In this document: one piece after another, positions 23,276 to 31,251 of the stretch
Numbering within the stretch: position 1 is the stretch's first letter
Layout: each line of letters opens with the position of its first letter
From: Elusimicrobia bacterium HGW-Elusimicrobia-3
GTDB taxonomy: Bacteria > Elusimicrobiota > Elusimicrobia > Elusimicrobiales > UBA9959
Length of the DNA: 44,588 nt
Direction of reading: 5' to 3'
Assembly (NCBI GenBank): GCA_002840355.1
Contig: PHAL01000015.1
Location: 1-44,588, forward strand
Made by a program: the position numbers and the translations under genes
The notes under the pieces: generated by a model
Database searches by the model: none
What the model was told of the DNA's origin: nothing
What the model saw: the letters and a program-made list of their open reading frames with translations, nothing else

Positions 23276-24481
23276 TCAGTACTTGAACTGGCCACCCTCG
23301 TAGAGCGTCACTTTTTTACCGCTCTTGAGGGTGGCGGTCACCTTTTTGTCCTCGGTGTTGATCAGGTCCCAGTGCACGGCGGAGTCGTTGTAGCCCAGCT
23401 TGGCCTTGATCTCCTTGGTCAGCCTGGCCGGGTTGCCGGTGAAGGTGTCCGTGTAGGAGTTGCCGATGGCCACGTGGCAGTTGCCGTGCTTGCCGCCGTG
23501 GTTCTCGTCGAACAGCGTGTCCGCCATGAAGCGGTCGATCTTGGAGAAGCGCTTGTCGGTCAGCGAGTACTCGCCCAGCTGGCTGGCGCCCGGGTCGGTG
23601 GCCATGATCTTCTTCACGTAGTCCTCGCCGGCGGAGGCGGAGACCTTTACAGCGCGGCCGTCCTTGAACTCCAGCTTTATCTTCTCCACGTAGTTGCCGC
23701 CGCGGAAAGCCGGCAGGTTGGCGTAGTAGGTGCCGCGCGTGCCGCGCCAGTCGGGGGAGGTGAAGATCTCGAAGCTGGGGATATTGTGGCCGCTGACGCC
23801 GAGGAACTTGCGCCGCTCGCCCAGCGTTACCTCGAAGTCCATGGAGGCGGACTCGGTGCGTATGGACGCTATGCCCAGGCCGTTGATCCATTTCTTTATG
23901 GCCACGGTGTCCTTGTAGATCTGGCCCCATTTTTTGGCCGGGTCGGGCTCGTTGAGGTAGCAGGCCTTGGCGATCTGGGCGGCGTACTCCTTGATGGAGA
24001 GCTTGGCCTGTTTGGCCAGCTCGGTCGTGGGGTAGGTGCACAGGGTCCAGGAGAACTTGCCCTTCTCCTCGCGCTCGTCGCGGATGCGGAACAGCGGCTT
24101 GCGGGCTATGGCCACCTGGCTCTGCCGCTTGGTGTCTATGCCCTTGAGGTGGGTCAGCGAGGCCGGGGCGTGGATGAACACGTAGCCGTTGAGGTTATTG
24201 TAGAGCTCCTTGTCCCAGGCGCCCAGCAGGCCGCGCTGTTTATCGTCGGAATACTGGTAGAAGTCGCGCTCCAGCGTGGGCGTGGGCAGGAAGTTGAAGA
24301 TCACGTTGTACTTGCGCTGCACCAGCTTGCGGTAGACGATCTCGCCCAGCTCGCGGGCCTCGAGGTCGCAGCGCAGCAGCACATTGTCGTACTTCTTGAA
24401 ACCGGTGCTGCGGGCGGTGGTCAGGCCCCAGATCAGGGCGTCCGCGTATTTTTCTAGCTGAATCTTGGAAAGCACGCTCAT
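23276..24481 (-). CDS. Aminopeptidase, family M29
   Basis: 401 residues, normal for M29 (AmpS/AmpT/PepS) dimetal aminopeptidases, which release N-terminal residues from peptides in the cytosol. Family landmarks: 'NIPSFEIFTSPDWRGTRG' (233-250), 'LGEYSLTDKRFSK' with the ligand Glu304, 'LFDENHGGKHGNCHVAIGNS' (323-342) with metal-binding Glu and His, and 'SAVHWDLI' (368-374) with His370 and Asp372. The ATG at 24481 has GGAGG 6 bases upstream. TATAAT lies at 24519-24514 on the minus strand. It is monocistronic. Substrate preference is not evident. Confidence 0.9.
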   Translation of the reverse strand: MSVLSKIQLEKYADALIWGLTTARSTGFKKYDNVLLRCDLEARELGEIVYRKLVQRKYNVIFNFLPTPTLERDFYQYSDDKQRGLLGAWDKELYNNLNGYVFIHAPASLTHLKGIDTKRQSQVAIARKPLFRIRDEREEKGKFSWTLCTYPTTELAKQAKLSIKEYAAQIAKACYLNEPDPAKKWGQIYKDTVAIKKWINGLGIASIRTESASMDFEVTLGERRKFLGVSGHNIPSFEIFTSPDWRGTRGTYYANLPAFRGGNYVEKIKLEFKDGRAVKVSASAGEDYVKKIMATDPGASQLGEYSLTDKRFSKIDRFMADTLFDENHGGKHGNCHVAIGNSYTDTFTGNPARLTKEIKAKLGYNDSAVHWDLINTEDKKVTATLKSGKKVTLYEGGQFKY

Positions 24482-24586
24482 TGGTCCTCCAGCTGCGGGA
24501 TTAACTGCTTTTTATTATATGTAATTGGCGCTCCAACTAAAAAGCCGTTTTTGGTATCATGGGTTAGCGGAGCCAGGGAGGGCAAT

Positions 24587-25741
24587 ATGGGCGGATACGA
24601 GGACAGGAAAATAATTTTAAAGGGCATACTGGGCGAACTGCACGCCGGCCTGCCGCTTGAGGACGCGAAGAAGAAATTCCTCGCCGAGATCGGCACGGTC
24701 ACCTCGAAGGAGATCTTCGAGCTGGAGCAGTCGCTGCTCGAGGACGGCGTGCCCGCCGAGGAGATCAAGAAGTTCTGCAACGTGCACGCGCTGCTGTTCG
24801 ATTCTTCGCTTGAGAAGAGCATGGCCGACCCGGCCGACCCGCGCCACCCCGTAGCCCTGTTCAAGGCCGAGAACGCCGAGATCAAGCGCCGCGTGGAGTC
24901 CGCGCGGGCGCTGCTGCCCGCACTGAAGGACGGCAAAGGCGGCGACTGGGTGCGCAATATCATAGGGGAGCTGCGCGCCGTGATAAAGCATTACGAGCGC
25001 AAGGAGCAGCTGCTGTTCCCGTACCTGGAGAAGGCCGGTTTCTACGGCCCGTCCAAGGTGATGTGGGGCAAGCACGACGAGGTGCGAGGCCTGTTCAAGA
25101 CGGCGCTGGCCGCCTCCCCCGCCGATTTCCCGGCCGCGGCCGCCGCGCTGCTGGAAGAAGTGGACGGCATGATCTTCAAAGAGGAGAGCATCCTCTTCCC
25201 CGCCTCGCTCGAGAAACTCAAGCCCGCCGACTGGGCCGAGATCTTTCGCGAGAGCGCGCAGGCCGGCTATATCTTCATCGACCCGCCCGAGGGCGTGGAC
25301 GAGGCGCTCGATATCGCCCAGAACACCGGCTCCCTCTCCGGCGCCGTGGTGAACCTGCCCAGCGGCAATCTCTCGGTCACGGACCTCACCGCCCTGCTCA
25401 ACGCCCTGCCGGTGGACCTGACCTTCGTGGACGCCGACGACACGGTGAAATACTTCTCCGAGGGCAAGGAGCGCGTCTTCCTGCGCGCCCGCTCCATCAT
25501 CGGCCGCAAGGTGCAGAACTGCCACCCGCCGGCCAGCCTAGGCGCCGTACAGAAGATACTCGACGGCTTCAGGGCCGGCACCAAAAACTCCGAGGAATTC
25601 TGGATAAACATGAAGGGCCGCGCGGTACACATACGCTACTTCGCCCTGCGCGACCCCGGGGGTAAATACCTGGGCTCGCTGGAAGTTACGCAGGACATTA
25701 CCGACATTAAGAAGATCGAAGGCGAGAAGAGGCTGGCTTAA
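24587..25741 (+). CDS. DUF438 protein: hemerythrin-like plus PAS domain
   Basis: 384 residues. An N-terminal DUF438 helical domain ('RKIILKGILGELHAGLPLED', 'ELEQSLLEDGVPAEEIKKFC', 'VHALLF') is followed by a hemerythrin-like four-helix bundle with metal-type His/Glu positions ('HPVALFKAENAEI', 'VIKHYERKEQLLFPYLEK', 'MWGKHDEVRGLF', 'FKEESILFPASLEKL'), then a C-terminal PAS domain ('DLTFVDADDTVKYFSEGKE', 'IIGRKVQNCHPPASL', 'YFALRDPGGKYLGSLEVTQD'). PAS domains of this type often hold heme; CHPP is the likely contact zone. It is a cytosolic redox or gas sensor with no output domain. The start is the ATG at 24587 (AGGGAGG upstream). Only 1 base separates it from the DUF1858 gene. Confidence 0.88.
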   Translation: MGGYEDRKIILKGILGELHAGLPLEDAKKKFLAEIGTVTSKEIFELEQSLLEDGVPAEEIKKFCNVHALLFDSSLEKSMADPADPRHPVALFKAENAEIKRRVESARALLPALKDGKGGDWVRNIIGELRAVIKHYERKEQLLFPYLEKAGFYGPSKVMWGKHDEVRGLFKTALAASPADFPAAAAALLEEVDGMIFKEESILFPASLEKLKPADWAEIFRESAQAGYIFIDPPEGVDEALDIAQNTGSLSGAVVNLPSGNLSVTDLTALLNALPVDLTFVDADDTVKYFSEGKERVFLRARSIIGRKVQNCHPPASLGAVQKILDGFRAGTKNSEEFWINMKGRAVHIRYFALRDPGGKYLGSLEVTQDITDIKKIEGEKRLA

Positions 25742-25742
25742 T

Positions 25743-25973
25743 ATGGCTGAAAAGACCGCTGACCTGAACAAGACCCTGTACGACCTCACCACCGAGCACC
25801 CTGAAATCATAGAAGTGCTGTTCGAGCTCGGCTTCATGGGCGTGAAGAACCCCGTGATGCGCGAGACCCACGGGAAACAGATGACGGTAAAGACCGGCTG
25901 CGGCCACCTGGGGCTGGACCTGGGCCAGGTAGCCGCCACCCTGCGGGCCAAAGGCTATACCGTAAAGCAGTGA
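25743..25973 (+). CDS. DUF1858 domain protein
   Basis: 76 residues. The form 'LTTEHPEIIEVLFELGFMGV' and the C-terminal 'LDLGQVAATLRAKGY' match DUF1858, a small helical domain commonly next to or fused with DUF438 and hemerythrin proteins. A single Cys remains in 'KTGCGH'. It follows the DUF438 stop by one base and has AGAGG in the end of that gene, so the two are translated together. Probable partner of the DUF438 sensor; molecular role not established. Confidence 0.85.
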   Translation: MAEKTADLNKTLYDLTTEHPEIIEVLFELGFMGVKNPVMRETHGKQMTVKTGCGHLGLDLGQVAATLRAKGYTVKQ

Positions 25974-25982
25974 AGGGGGCGG

Positions 25983-26005
25983 CCAAAGGGCCCAGGGCCC
26001 TTTGG
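25983..26005. terminator. Perfect GC hairpin after the DUF1858 gene
   Basis: CCAAAGGGCC pairs with GGCCCTTTGG across a three-base loop (25983-25992 and 25996-26005). No T tract follows, so termination is uncertain. Confidence 0.45.
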
Positions 26006-26074
26006 GAACTTTGCCCGCAAATAGGGGGTCCTTGGCACCTGATATGACGGCGTTGCAACCGCTATCATATATAC

Positions 26075-27187
26075 ATGCTAAAGAACCTCTCTTTCCTCTT
26101 GGTCATAGCCTTAGCCGTACCCGCCGCCGCGCAGAACCTGGATTTTTCAGCCCTCGAAGGCTTCGACGCTACCCAGATCAGGGAGCAGCAGCTGCCCGAC
26201 CTGCAGCTGCCCTCCGATAAGAGCTGGGGCGTGAACTATATTCTTAAAGGCGTGGTTTCGCTGACCGAGGCCGGCCCCTTCCTCAACACGGTGGACGGCC
26301 GCCTCTTCAAGCTGGACCTCAGCGACCGCAAGGCCCGCCGCTTCGACGGCAAGGCCGTCATAGTGGAAGCGCAGGCCAGGCAGGCCGACGACCTCTCGCT
26401 GCTCAAGGTCAAAGAAATTTCAGAGTACGAGCCCTCGGCCGGCGAAATAGTGCCCGCCCCCTACCAGCCCCGCCGCCGCACCGCCACCCTGATCGAGGCC
26501 AAGGACGGCCGCCTGGTAATGGGCAATGTGCGCATGTCCTCCTCCGAGGTGCCCGCTCCCGACTCCTACGAGTGGACCACGATGACGGTCAGGCCCGAGC
26601 TCATCAAGAACGTCTATTTGATCAAGAAGCCCTTCAAGCCCGAGATCGTGGCGGCCCACTCCTTCCTGGTCTTCACCTTCGAGCGCGGCGGCCTGAAGGA
26701 CGCCAACGGCCATGAGCCCATGGCCCTGGCCCTGAGCATAGAGGGCAAGACCCGCGTGGACCAGAGCTTCTCCCCGCTGACCGGCCTGAAGAGGTCCTTC
26801 GGCATCAACTGGAGCCTTTCCACCTGGGAAGAATACGCCGCCCGCACCATACACGAGGAGAAGGGCCACCTGGTGCCCTACCCGGTGCTGCTCGACCACG
26901 CGCAGAAGGCCGCCCTGCTGCGCGAGTCCATGACGCAGGCCGCCGTGGACCGCGAGGGCGAGTTCTACCACACCATCAAGAACAACTGCACCAACAATCT
27001 GCTCATCCTGATCAACCGCGTGCTGCCCAAGGAGCGCCAGATAAAGCTGTGGACCATCCCCTACATGGTCTACAATGTTAAGGCCACCATGCCGCTGATG
27101 GTCATCAAGAACCTCCAGAAGAAGGGCCTGCTCGGCGGCGAATTCACGGACATCAACGCCAGCACGCTGCACACCGTTCTCCCTTAA
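26075..27187 (+). CDS. Secreted DUF4105/Lnb-N-like protein
   Basis: 370 residues. Signal peptide MLKNLSFLLVIALAVPAAAQ. Two halves: residues 20-130 form a beta domain ('ILKGVVSLTEAGPFLNTVDG', 'KAVIVEAQARQADDLSLLKV'), and residues 150-350 resemble DUF4105 (Lnb N-terminal periplasmic domain): 'AAHSFLVFTFERGG' with a candidate His, and 'FYHTIKNNCTNNLLILINRV' with the characteristic NNCT Cys. That fold is papain-like, so a periplasmic hydrolase or acyltransferase is possible, but the activity is unproven. TATCAT ends 6 bases before the ATG and no Shine-Dalgarno is seen. A terminator follows. Confidence 0.72.
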   Translation: MLKNLSFLLVIALAVPAAAQNLDFSALEGFDATQIREQQLPDLQLPSDKSWGVNYILKGVVSLTEAGPFLNTVDGRLFKLDLSDRKARRFDGKAVIVEAQARQADDLSLLKVKEISEYEPSAGEIVPAPYQPRRRTATLIEAKDGRLVMGNVRMSSSEVPAPDSYEWTTMTVRPELIKNVYLIKKPFKPEIVAAHSFLVFTFERGGLKDANGHEPMALALSIEGKTRVDQSFSPLTGLKRSFGINWSLSTWEEYAARTIHEEKGHLVPYPVLLDHAQKAALLRESMTQAAVDREGEFYHTIKNNCTNNLLILINRVLPKERQIKLWTIPYMVYNVKATMPLMVIKNLQKKGLLGGEFTDINASTLHTVLP

Positions 27188-27207
27188 GCGCCGCGGCGCT
27201 TGTAAGA

Positions 27208-27232
27208 AAGCCGGGGCGACCCGGCTTTTTTA
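27208..27232 (+). terminator. Intrinsic terminator after the DUF4105-like gene
   Basis: AAGCCGGG (27208-27215) pairs with CCCGGCTT (27220-27227), GCGA loop, then a T tract. It separates this gene from the downstream flavoprotein gene. Confidence 0.88.
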
Positions 27233-27266
27233 TTCACAGGGCCCCATAATTGCTATATTTTCACAG

Positions 27267-28529
27267 ATGAAGAAAGACAATAAAGACCGGCCCGCCGCCC
27301 CCATCATAGTGGTGGGCGCCGGCCCCTCCGGGCTGATGGCCGCCGGCCGCGCGGCCGAACTGGGCGCCGCCGTCACGCTGGTAGAGCGCAACGCCAGGCC
27401 CGGCGTCAAACTGCTGGTCACCGGCGGCGGCAGGTGCAATGTCACCAACACCGCCGACCTGAAAGGCTTCATAGCGGCCTTCGGCCCCAAGGGCAAGTTC
27501 CTGTACCGCGCTTTCACCGTCTTCCCTTCGGCCGCCCTGACCGGCTTCCTGAAATCCTTCGGCGTGCCCACGCGCGCCGACCCCGACGGCAAGGTTTTCC
27601 CCGCCGACGACAGGGCGGAGAGCGTGCTCGAAGCCCTGAATTGCTACACCAACCGCGGCGGCGTAAATTCCATGGCCGGGCGGGTCTCGGCCCTGCTGCT
27701 GCGGGGCGGGGTCATCGAGGGCGTGGAATTCTCCGACGGGCGCCGGGCGCTCTACTCCAAAGTGATCATCGCCACCGGCGGCATGTCATATCCCGGCACC
27801 GGCTCCACCGGCGACGGCTACGCCCTGGCCGTCAAATGCGGCCATACCATAGTCACCCCGCGCCCCGGCCTCACCGCGCTGGAGTCCGACGAGCCTTTCA
27901 TCAGGGACCTGCAGGGCCTGGTGCTGCAGGACATCCGGCTGACCATTTTCGCCGACGGCAAGGCCGAGGCGGAGGGCAGGGGCGAGCTGCTGTTCACCCA
28001 TTTCGGCGTCTCGGGCCCGCGCCTGCTGATCATGAGCGGCGCGGCGGTGGACGCCCTGGCCGAAGGCAAAAAGACCGAGCTTTCGCTGAACCTCAGGCCG
28101 GACCTGAAGCCCGAGGCCGTGACGGCCGAGGTGCAGGCCTATTTCGCGGCCAACGGCGCCAAGATGTTCGCCAGCTACGCCAAGGCGGCCCTGCCCGCCT
28201 CGCTAGCCCCCGTCTTCGAGCGGCGTTGCGGCATAGAGCGGGAGCGCAAATGCGCCTCCATAACCGGCGCCGAGCGCGCCCGCGTGGCCCTGCTGCTGCG
28301 CGATTTCAGGCTGCGCCTGACCAAGCCGCGGCCGCTGGCCGAAGCCACCGTCACCCGCGGCGGCGTGAATCTGAAGGAAGTAGACCCGCAGACCATGGAG
28401 TCCCGTTTGCAGCCGGGCCTGTATTTCTGCGGCGAGGTGCTGGACCTGGACGGCGCCACCGGCGGCTACAACCTGCAGGAGGCTTTCTCCACCGGCTACC
28501 TGGCCGGCCAGTCCGCGGCCGGGGCATAG
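27267..28529 (+). CDS. HI0933/YhiN-family flavoprotein (aminoacetone oxidase-like)
   Basis: 420 residues, full length for the family. Dinucleotide motif 'IIVVGAGPSGLMAAGRAAELG' with 'VTLVERN', then the family signatures 'LLVTGGGRCNVTNTADL', 'IATGGMSYPGTGSTGDGYAL', 'LLFTHFGVSGPRLL' and the C-terminal FAD loop 'YFCGEVLDLDGATGGYNLQ' followed by 'EAFSTGYLAG'. It is a cytosolic FAD protein; database names such as aminoacetone oxidase are weakly founded and the physiological substrate is unknown. The ATG at 27267 lies 7 bases after TATATT (27254-27259) with no Shine-Dalgarno. Monocistronic between two terminators. Confidence 0.9.
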   Translation: MKKDNKDRPAAPIIVVGAGPSGLMAAGRAAELGAAVTLVERNARPGVKLLVTGGGRCNVTNTADLKGFIAAFGPKGKFLYRAFTVFPSAALTGFLKSFGVPTRADPDGKVFPADDRAESVLEALNCYTNRGGVNSMAGRVSALLLRGGVIEGVEFSDGRRALYSKVIIATGGMSYPGTGSTGDGYALAVKCGHTIVTPRPGLTALESDEPFIRDLQGLVLQDIRLTIFADGKAEAEGRGELLFTHFGVSGPRLLIMSGAAVDALAEGKKTELSLNLRPDLKPEAVTAEVQAYFAANGAKMFASYAKAALPASLAPVFERRCGIERERKCASITGAERARVALLLRDFRLRLTKPRPLAEATVTRGGVNLKEVDPQTMESRLQPGLYFCGEVLDLDGATGGYNLQEAFSTGYLAGQSAAGA

Positions 28530-28563
28530 CCGCCGGCTTTCTTTTTATCCTGCCCGCCCCGCA

Positions 28564-28599
28564 AAAAAGAAAGGCCCGGTTTCCCGGGCCTTTCTTTTT
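28564..28599. terminator. Long bidirectional terminator
   Basis: A 16-base stem (28564-28579 with 28584-28599), core GGCCCGG/CCGGGCC, TTTC loop, with A and T tracts in the outer stem. It separates the convergent flavoprotein and LuxC-fusion genes. Confidence 0.92.
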
Positions 28600-28611
28600 G
28601 CGTTCGGCGGC

Positions 28612-31251
28612 TCAGGCCTGCACGCGCTTGTCCACTACCTTGCGTATCTTGCCGGTGCGCTGTATGCGCTCGATGGAACCCGGCTTGAGCACCTCTATGA
28701 CCGGCTTGTCCAGCCACTTCATGCGCACGCTCTCCTGCAAATCCTCGCAATGCTTGGAGATCTCGCGCCACAGCAGGTCGGCTAGTTCGCCGGCGCGGGC
28801 CGTGGCGGCCGGGTCTTTCAGCTCCACGCGTATGGCCAGCGTGTCCTTGTGGCCCTTCTTGGCTATCAGCACCTGGAAGTTGAAGGTCAGGTCCGGCACC
28901 TTGCCCAGCGCCTCCTGTATGTCGTTGACGAACAGGTGCGCCCCGCCGACGTGGATGCGGTCGTCGCAGCGGCCGAGTATCTCGAACATCGGTTCCTTGC
29001 GGCCGCAGGGGCAGGGCTTCTGTATCCAGCGGCCCAGGTCGCCCACGCGGTAGCGGATGATGGGCATATGCTTCTTGGTGAGGCCGGTCACCACCAGCTC
29101 GCCGATAGCGCCGGGCGCTACGGGCTCGAGCGTATCCTGGTCCACGAACTCTATGAACTGGCTGTAGGCGAAGAGGTGATGCTGGCCCTTTACGCAATGC
29201 GGGCATTGGAAGCCCACCACGCCGGCGTCGGCGGTGGCGTAGCCGGCCGAGCGCACGGCCACGCCGGGAAAAGCGCTATTGAAGAACTTCACCATCTCCA
29301 GGCCGACATATTCACCGCCGTAGAAAATGGTCTTCAGCGGCACCTTGTATTTGGGGTTGGCCTTGATGAACTCGGCCAGTTTCACCAGGAAGGAGGGCAG
29401 GCCCACCACGGCGGTTACCCGGAAATCGTGCAGGTAGCCGGCTATGTTCTCCAGCGGCAGGCCGCTGCCCACCGGCACCGAGATGGCCTTGGTATAGGCG
29501 ATGGCCTTCTCCACCGACAGCCAGCTCGACCACAGATTGCCGGCCACGAACAAATTGGCGATGGTGTCCTTGTCGCCCAGGCCGGCGGCCTCCATCGAGA
29601 AGGCCAGCATACGGCAGGTATGGTCGTACTCATGCTGGTCGTAGAAGACGTACTTGGGCTGGCCGGTGGAGCCGCCGCTGGCGAAATAGATGCCGCGCTG
29701 CACCTTCGAGGTCAGCAGGTCGGCGCTGTCGGGCGGAGTATTCTCCAGCACGTGGTGCTTCTCCAGGAACGGCGCCTTCTGGAAATCCTCCAGGGACACT
29801 ATGCGCGGCACGTCCTTGAAGTGCCGCTTGTAGAACGGGCTGCGATTGCGGGCGTGGTCCACCAGCTCGCTCAGGCGGTCGAGCTGCGAGGGCTTCTCCT
29901 CTATGGGCAGCCAGTTGACCAGCGACATCATCGGGAAGATGCCGTCGTGCGGCGAGCCGTTGGACTCCTCGAGCATCTTGCCCAGGCGCACCACGCGGGC
30001 TATGCCGGCGGGGCCCAGCACCTCCATCACGCGCTTGCGTTCTATGGAGCCGCCCACGCCGACGGTCTGTATGTAGCCGCGCAGCGGCAGAATGCGGTCG
30101 CGCACTTCCTCGAGGCTCTCCACGGTTTTAACGTAGAGCACGCGGTTGAGCGGCGACACGCGGTACACGGGATCCTTCTCGTAAATTACCGTCCAGTCGG
30201 TCTTGGGGGCGGAACTGATATAGGCGGCGTTGCCGAGGGCCTGGTCAACGCGGGCCAGCTGGCGGGCCTTGCTGATCTCCACCATCTCGTCGGGGGACAG
30301 CCGGCCGGGCGGCAGGTCGGCGGCCAGCGCCGAGAAATGTTTGCGGGCATGCTTGAGGAAGTCGGCGGCCAGCGCCTTATGGCGGGCGGCCGGGGCTATG
30401 AAATAAAGGGTATGCAGCGAGGAGCAGGCGGCCTGGTCCCACAGCGAGGCGTCCAGCGCGGCGCGGCGCGCCACATTGTCCATGCCCTCGTGGTCCACGC
30501 AGCTGGCGAAAACCACGCCCACGCTGGTCTTGGGGCCGAAACCCTCCACGCGCACGTCGATAGGCGCTATGCGGCGGTAGGCCTGCACGGCGTCGTAGCC
30601 GCCCCAGACGAAGACGGCGTTGACGTGCCGCAGCGCGGCCTCTTCCAGGCCCTGGCTGCCGCCCTTCCAGGAGAGCACGGCCGCGGAGGCGGCCAGCGCG
30701 CCGCGCTCGTCCACCTCTTTGAGCGCGTCCAGGAACAGGTTGATGAAGTTGGAGCCGGAGGAGGAGAGCTTGACGATATTAACGTTCTTGGTCAGGAAGC
30801 CTATTACCAGCGAATCCAGTATGCCGAGGAAAACGTTGCCGGCCCCGACATGCAGCACCACGCCCTTGGGCATGGCGCGGATAAGCCCCTCGTAGCCGCG
30901 GCGCTCCACCGAGGCTTCCAGCGCGTAAGGCAGGAACAGTTCCATGTTCAGGCGCTTGTTCAGGCCCTGCTTGTTGAGCAGTTCCGGTATCACGTCCAGG
31001 GTCTTGTCTATGACCGGCGCCGAGAAAGAGATCTGGCCTTTGAGGTGGGCGAGCGCCGCCTTGCGGTACTTGCCGCCCTTCTCGAAGAGTTTCCCCGCTT
31101 TCGCCAGCGTCTCGATAATGTACTCGCGCGGCAACCCGGCCAGCAGGCCGCGGGCGGCCTGCGCCCTGCGGCCCAGGTCCTCTATCTCGGCCGCCGTCCA
31201 GGACGACTTGTCCGAGACCTTGCCGAACAAATAGGTGTTGTGTATTTTCAT
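28612..31251 (-). CDS. LuxC-type acyl reductase fused to a PaaK-type adenylate-forming ligase
   Basis: 879 residues, two enzymes in one chain. Residues about 20-450 are a LuxC fatty acyl reductase (ALDH superfamily): nucleotide-binding 'MPKGVVLHVGAGNVFLGILD' (127-146), 'VNIVKLSSSGSNF', and catalytic Cys276 in 'LWDQAACSS'. Residues about 455-879 are a phenylacetate-CoA-ligase-like adenylating enzyme: 'VDHARNRSPFYKRHF', the P-loop 'ASGGSTGQPK' (524-533), 'IIRYRVGDLGRW' (731-742), a CPxC...CPCG zinc pair (683-749), 'GRCDDRIHVGG' (760-770) and a final 'RTGKIRKV' holding the likely catalytic Lys. Predicted role: activate a carboxylic acid and reduce the thioester to an aldehyde with NADPH. Its ATG overlaps the LuxE stop by four bases (ATGA). 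No luciferase is nearby; substrate unknown. Confidence 0.88.
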   Translation of the reverse strand: MKIHNTYLFGKVSDKSSWTAAEIEDLGRRAQAARGLLAGLPREYIIETLAKAGKLFEKGGKYRKAALAHLKGQISFSAPVIDKTLDVIPELLNKQGLNKRLNMELFLPYALEASVERRGYEGLIRAMPKGVVLHVGAGNVFLGILDSLVIGFLTKNVNIVKLSSSGSNFINLFLDALKEVDERGALAASAAVLSWKGGSQGLEEAALRHVNAVFVWGGYDAVQAYRRIAPIDVRVEGFGPKTSVGVVFASCVDHEGMDNVARRAALDASLWDQAACSSLHTLYFIAPAARHKALAADFLKHARKHFSALAADLPPGRLSPDEMVEISKARQLARVDQALGNAAYISSAPKTDWTVIYEKDPVYRVSPLNRVLYVKTVESLEEVRDRILPLRGYIQTVGVGGSIERKRVMEVLGPAGIARVVRLGKMLEESNGSPHDGIFPMMSLVNWLPIEEKPSQLDRLSELVDHARNRSPFYKRHFKDVPRIVSLEDFQKAPFLEKHHVLENTPPDSADLLTSKVQRGIYFASGGSTGQPKYVFYDQHEYDHTCRMLAFSMEAAGLGDKDTIANLFVAGNLWSSWLSVEKAIAYTKAISVPVGSGLPLENIAGYLHDFRVTAVVGLPSFLVKLAEFIKANPKYKVPLKTIFYGGEYVGLEMVKFFNSAFPGVAVRSAGYATADAGVVGFQCPHCVKGQHHLFAYSQFIEFVDQDTLEPVAPGAIGELVVTGLTKKHMPIIRYRVGDLGRWIQKPCPCGRKEPMFEILGRCDDRIHVGGAHLFVNDIQEALGKVPDLTFNFQVLIAKKGHKDTLAIRVELKDPAATARAGELADLLWREISKHCEDLQESVRMKWLDKPVIEVLKPGSIERIQRTGKIRKVVDKRVQA

